From: Rhabdophis nuchalis
Lineage: Eukaryota; Chordata; Lepidosauria; Squamata; Natricidae
Direction of reading: 5' to 3'
Length of the DNA stretch: 64,000 nt
Assembly: GCA_039707465.1 (NCBI GenBank)
Contig: CM077643.1
Coordinates: 44,768,605-44,832,604 of the forward strand
Shown here: piece by piece, positions 62,449 through 64,000 of the stretch
Layout: each line of letters opens with the position of its first letter
Numbering within the stretch: position 1 is the first letter of the stretch
Made by a program: the position numbers and the translations under genes
The notes under the pieces: model-generated
Database searches by the model: none
What the model saw: the letters and a program-made list of their open reading frames with translations, nothing else
Told to the model about the DNA's origin: nothing

Positions 62449-63418
62449 TCTATATAAATAAAAATGTAAAATAGTTTGTGCAAAGCCGCTAATCTCAGAA
62501 AGTACTGGACCGATCGACACCAAATTTTCACACAATGTTCCCAAGGATTTCCGATGATATAATATGTACCTTTTTTGTGGCTGGCACACGTGTGTCATGT
62601 GCACGGTACACAAACGTAAAATGTACCCACTTGTGAGGTTTTCACCTCCCTGTAGCTCCTCCCATCTGGCTGATGCATCATGCACACACCCCTCACATTT
62701 CCAACAGTCGTTTCCTCAGCAACCGAATAAGCTTCCAACGTTCCCTCACACATGGCACACTCCCATGTGGCCCATGCAGACCTACTAGGCTGAAAACAAG
62801 ATGCAAGGCATAGCACACTCCCATGTGGCCCAGGCAGACCTACTAGGCCGCAAACAAGATGAGAGGGAGAAATACAGTAGGTAAGTAGGTAGGTAGGTAG
62901 GTAGGTAGAGAGATAAACATAGAGAGAGGGAAAAGTACAGTAGGTAAGTAGGTAGAGGGATAAACATAGAGGGAGAAATACAATAAGTAGGTAGGTAGGT
63001 AGGTAGGTAGGTAGGTAGGTAGGTAGAGGGATAAACATACAGAAAGATGGAGAATACAGTAGGTCAGTAGGTAGAGGGATAAACATAGAGAGGGAGAAAT
63101 ACAGTAGGTAGGTAGGTAGGGGATAAACAGAGAGAGAGGGGGAAATAAAGTAGGTAGGTAAGAAGGTAAAAGGATAGAGAGAGAGAGGGAGAAATACAGT
63201 ACGTAGGTAGTTAGGTAGGTAGGTAGGTAGGTAGGTAGGTAGGTAGAGGGATAGAGAGAGGGAAAATACAGTAGGTAGCTAGGTAGGTAGAGGGATAAAG
63301 AGAGAGAGAGGGAAAAATACAATAGGTAGGTAGGTAGAGAGATAGAGAGAGGGAAAAATACAATAGGTAGGTAGAGGGATAAAGAGAGAGAGGGAAAAAT
63401 ACAGTAGGTAGGTAGGTA
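62449..63418 (+). mobile_element. Second Helitron-like element with minisatellite
   Basis: TCTATATAAATAAAAATG start, GAAAGTACTGGACCGATCG and AATTTTCACACAATGTTCC match the copy at 45,683. A GGTA/GAGA minisatellite fills 62,865-63,418. The right terminus is not seen because an L2 follows directly at 63,420. Confidence 0.6.
62865..63418. repeat. GGTA/GAGA minisatellite array
   Basis: Same unit style as 45,955-47,085 (GAGGGAGAAATACAGTAGGT with GGTA runs), with an added GGGATAAACATAGAG variant. Frames across it are artefacts. Confidence 0.95.
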
Positions 63419-63419
63419 A

Positions 63420-64000
63420 TAAAATAATAATAATAAAGCTGAATTTATTAACCGCTCCCTCTCCCCACAGGGACTCGGGGCGGTGCACAGGGAGAATAAA
63501 AACCATAAATATACAAAAATACATACAATTTAAAACAGATTAAACAAACTCCTGTGCTAAAATCCCATTAACTAAAAATCCCCACTCAATATACATAAAC
63601 AATTAAAAAACCCATAGAGAGAGAGACTACCCTAGGCCGGCCAGGCGGAAAAGATGTGTCTTTAGTTTCAGGCGGAAGGAGCGGAGGTCCGTGGTCGTTC
63701 TAATATCGGGGGGAAGGTCGTTCCAGAGGGCCGGGCCCGCCACAGAGAGAGCCCTTCCCCTGGGCGTCGCCCGCTGACAAAGTCTAGTGGACGGCACCCG
63801 GAGAAGTCCCTCTCTGTGGGAGCGAATCGGCCGTGAGGATGTGTGAGGCAGTATCCGATCCCGCAGGTAGCTAGGTCCCGAGCCATGGAGCGCTTTAAAG
63901 ATGATAACCAACACCTTGAAGCGCACCCGGAAGACGACAGGCAGCCAGTGCAGCTCGCGCAAGAGCGGTGTTACATGGGTAAACCTAGTGGTTCCCATAA
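63420..64000 (-). mobile_element. L2 LINE, 3' end, runs off the window
   Basis: (AATA)n-type tail then AATTTATTAACCGCTCCC. The - strand frame from 63,998 to 63,627 is open and closely similar to the intact L2 (RFTHVTPLLRELHWLPVVFR, ALWNDLPPDIRTTTDLRSF). Continues beyond 64,000, so its length is unknown. Confidence 0.92.

Noticed and set aside
62595..63322. Long - strand frames near the right end with the same Leu/Pro/Tyr pattern
   Set aside because: Same minisatellite artefact as at 46 kb.

Overview
This is vertebrate genomic DNA, almost certainly from a squamate reptile and probably a snake. There are no bacterial-style genes. The window is dense in CR1, L2, L1, BovB and Penelope-like retroelements, tRNA-derived SINEs of the Sauria type, hAT-type MITEs and long microsatellites. 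Several CR1 3' ends carry AATAG/AATAC pentamer tails, which is typical of snakes.

Host gene content is sparse. The one gene recognised with confidence is the 5' end of nidogen-2 (NID2), on the + strand. A CpG-rich, TATA-less promoter region lies at about 51,560-51,951. Exon 1 (51,952-52,152) encodes the signal peptide and the start of the NIDO region. Intron 1 holds L2, SINE and MITE insertions. Exon 2 (55,999-56,304) continues the NIDO region in phase 0, and the gene runs out of the window. A second, unrecognised candidate terminal exon lies at 5,644-5,807.

Layout. 1-9 kb: CR1, L2, a BovB with a 5' inversion, and SINEs. 9-16 kb: MITEs, CR1, L2 and a large CTT/CTC microsatellite. 17-19 kb: an L1 ORF1-only retrotransposon (HAL1-like) with a perfect 20-bp target-site duplication. 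19-21.3 kb: BovB, then a CR1 interrupted by an L1. 23.7-31.6 kb: one L1 on the - strand, bounded by a perfect 13-bp duplication and split by a nearly full-length L2 with an intact 1,093-codon ORF (endonuclease plus reverse transcriptase). 32-45 kb: mostly single-copy sequence with MITEs, including a three-level nested stack at 43-44 kb. 45.7-47.35 kb: a Helitron-like element carrying about 1.1 kb of GGTA/GAGA minisatellite. 48-51 kb: Penelope-like arms, L2, SINE and CR1. 51.5-56.3 kb: NID2 5' end. 56-64 kb: presumed NID2 intron 2, with CR1, MITEs, a Penelope-like fragment, a second Helitron/minisatellite copy, and an L2 leaving the window.

The main biology visible here is transposable-element interplay. 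LINEs seed microsatellites at their tails. Non-autonomous elements borrow LINE tails (tRNA head plus BovB-like or CR1-like tail). Hairpin MITEs carry 8-bp duplications with a fixed central TA. Elements insert into one another often enough that relative ages can be read from the nesting.
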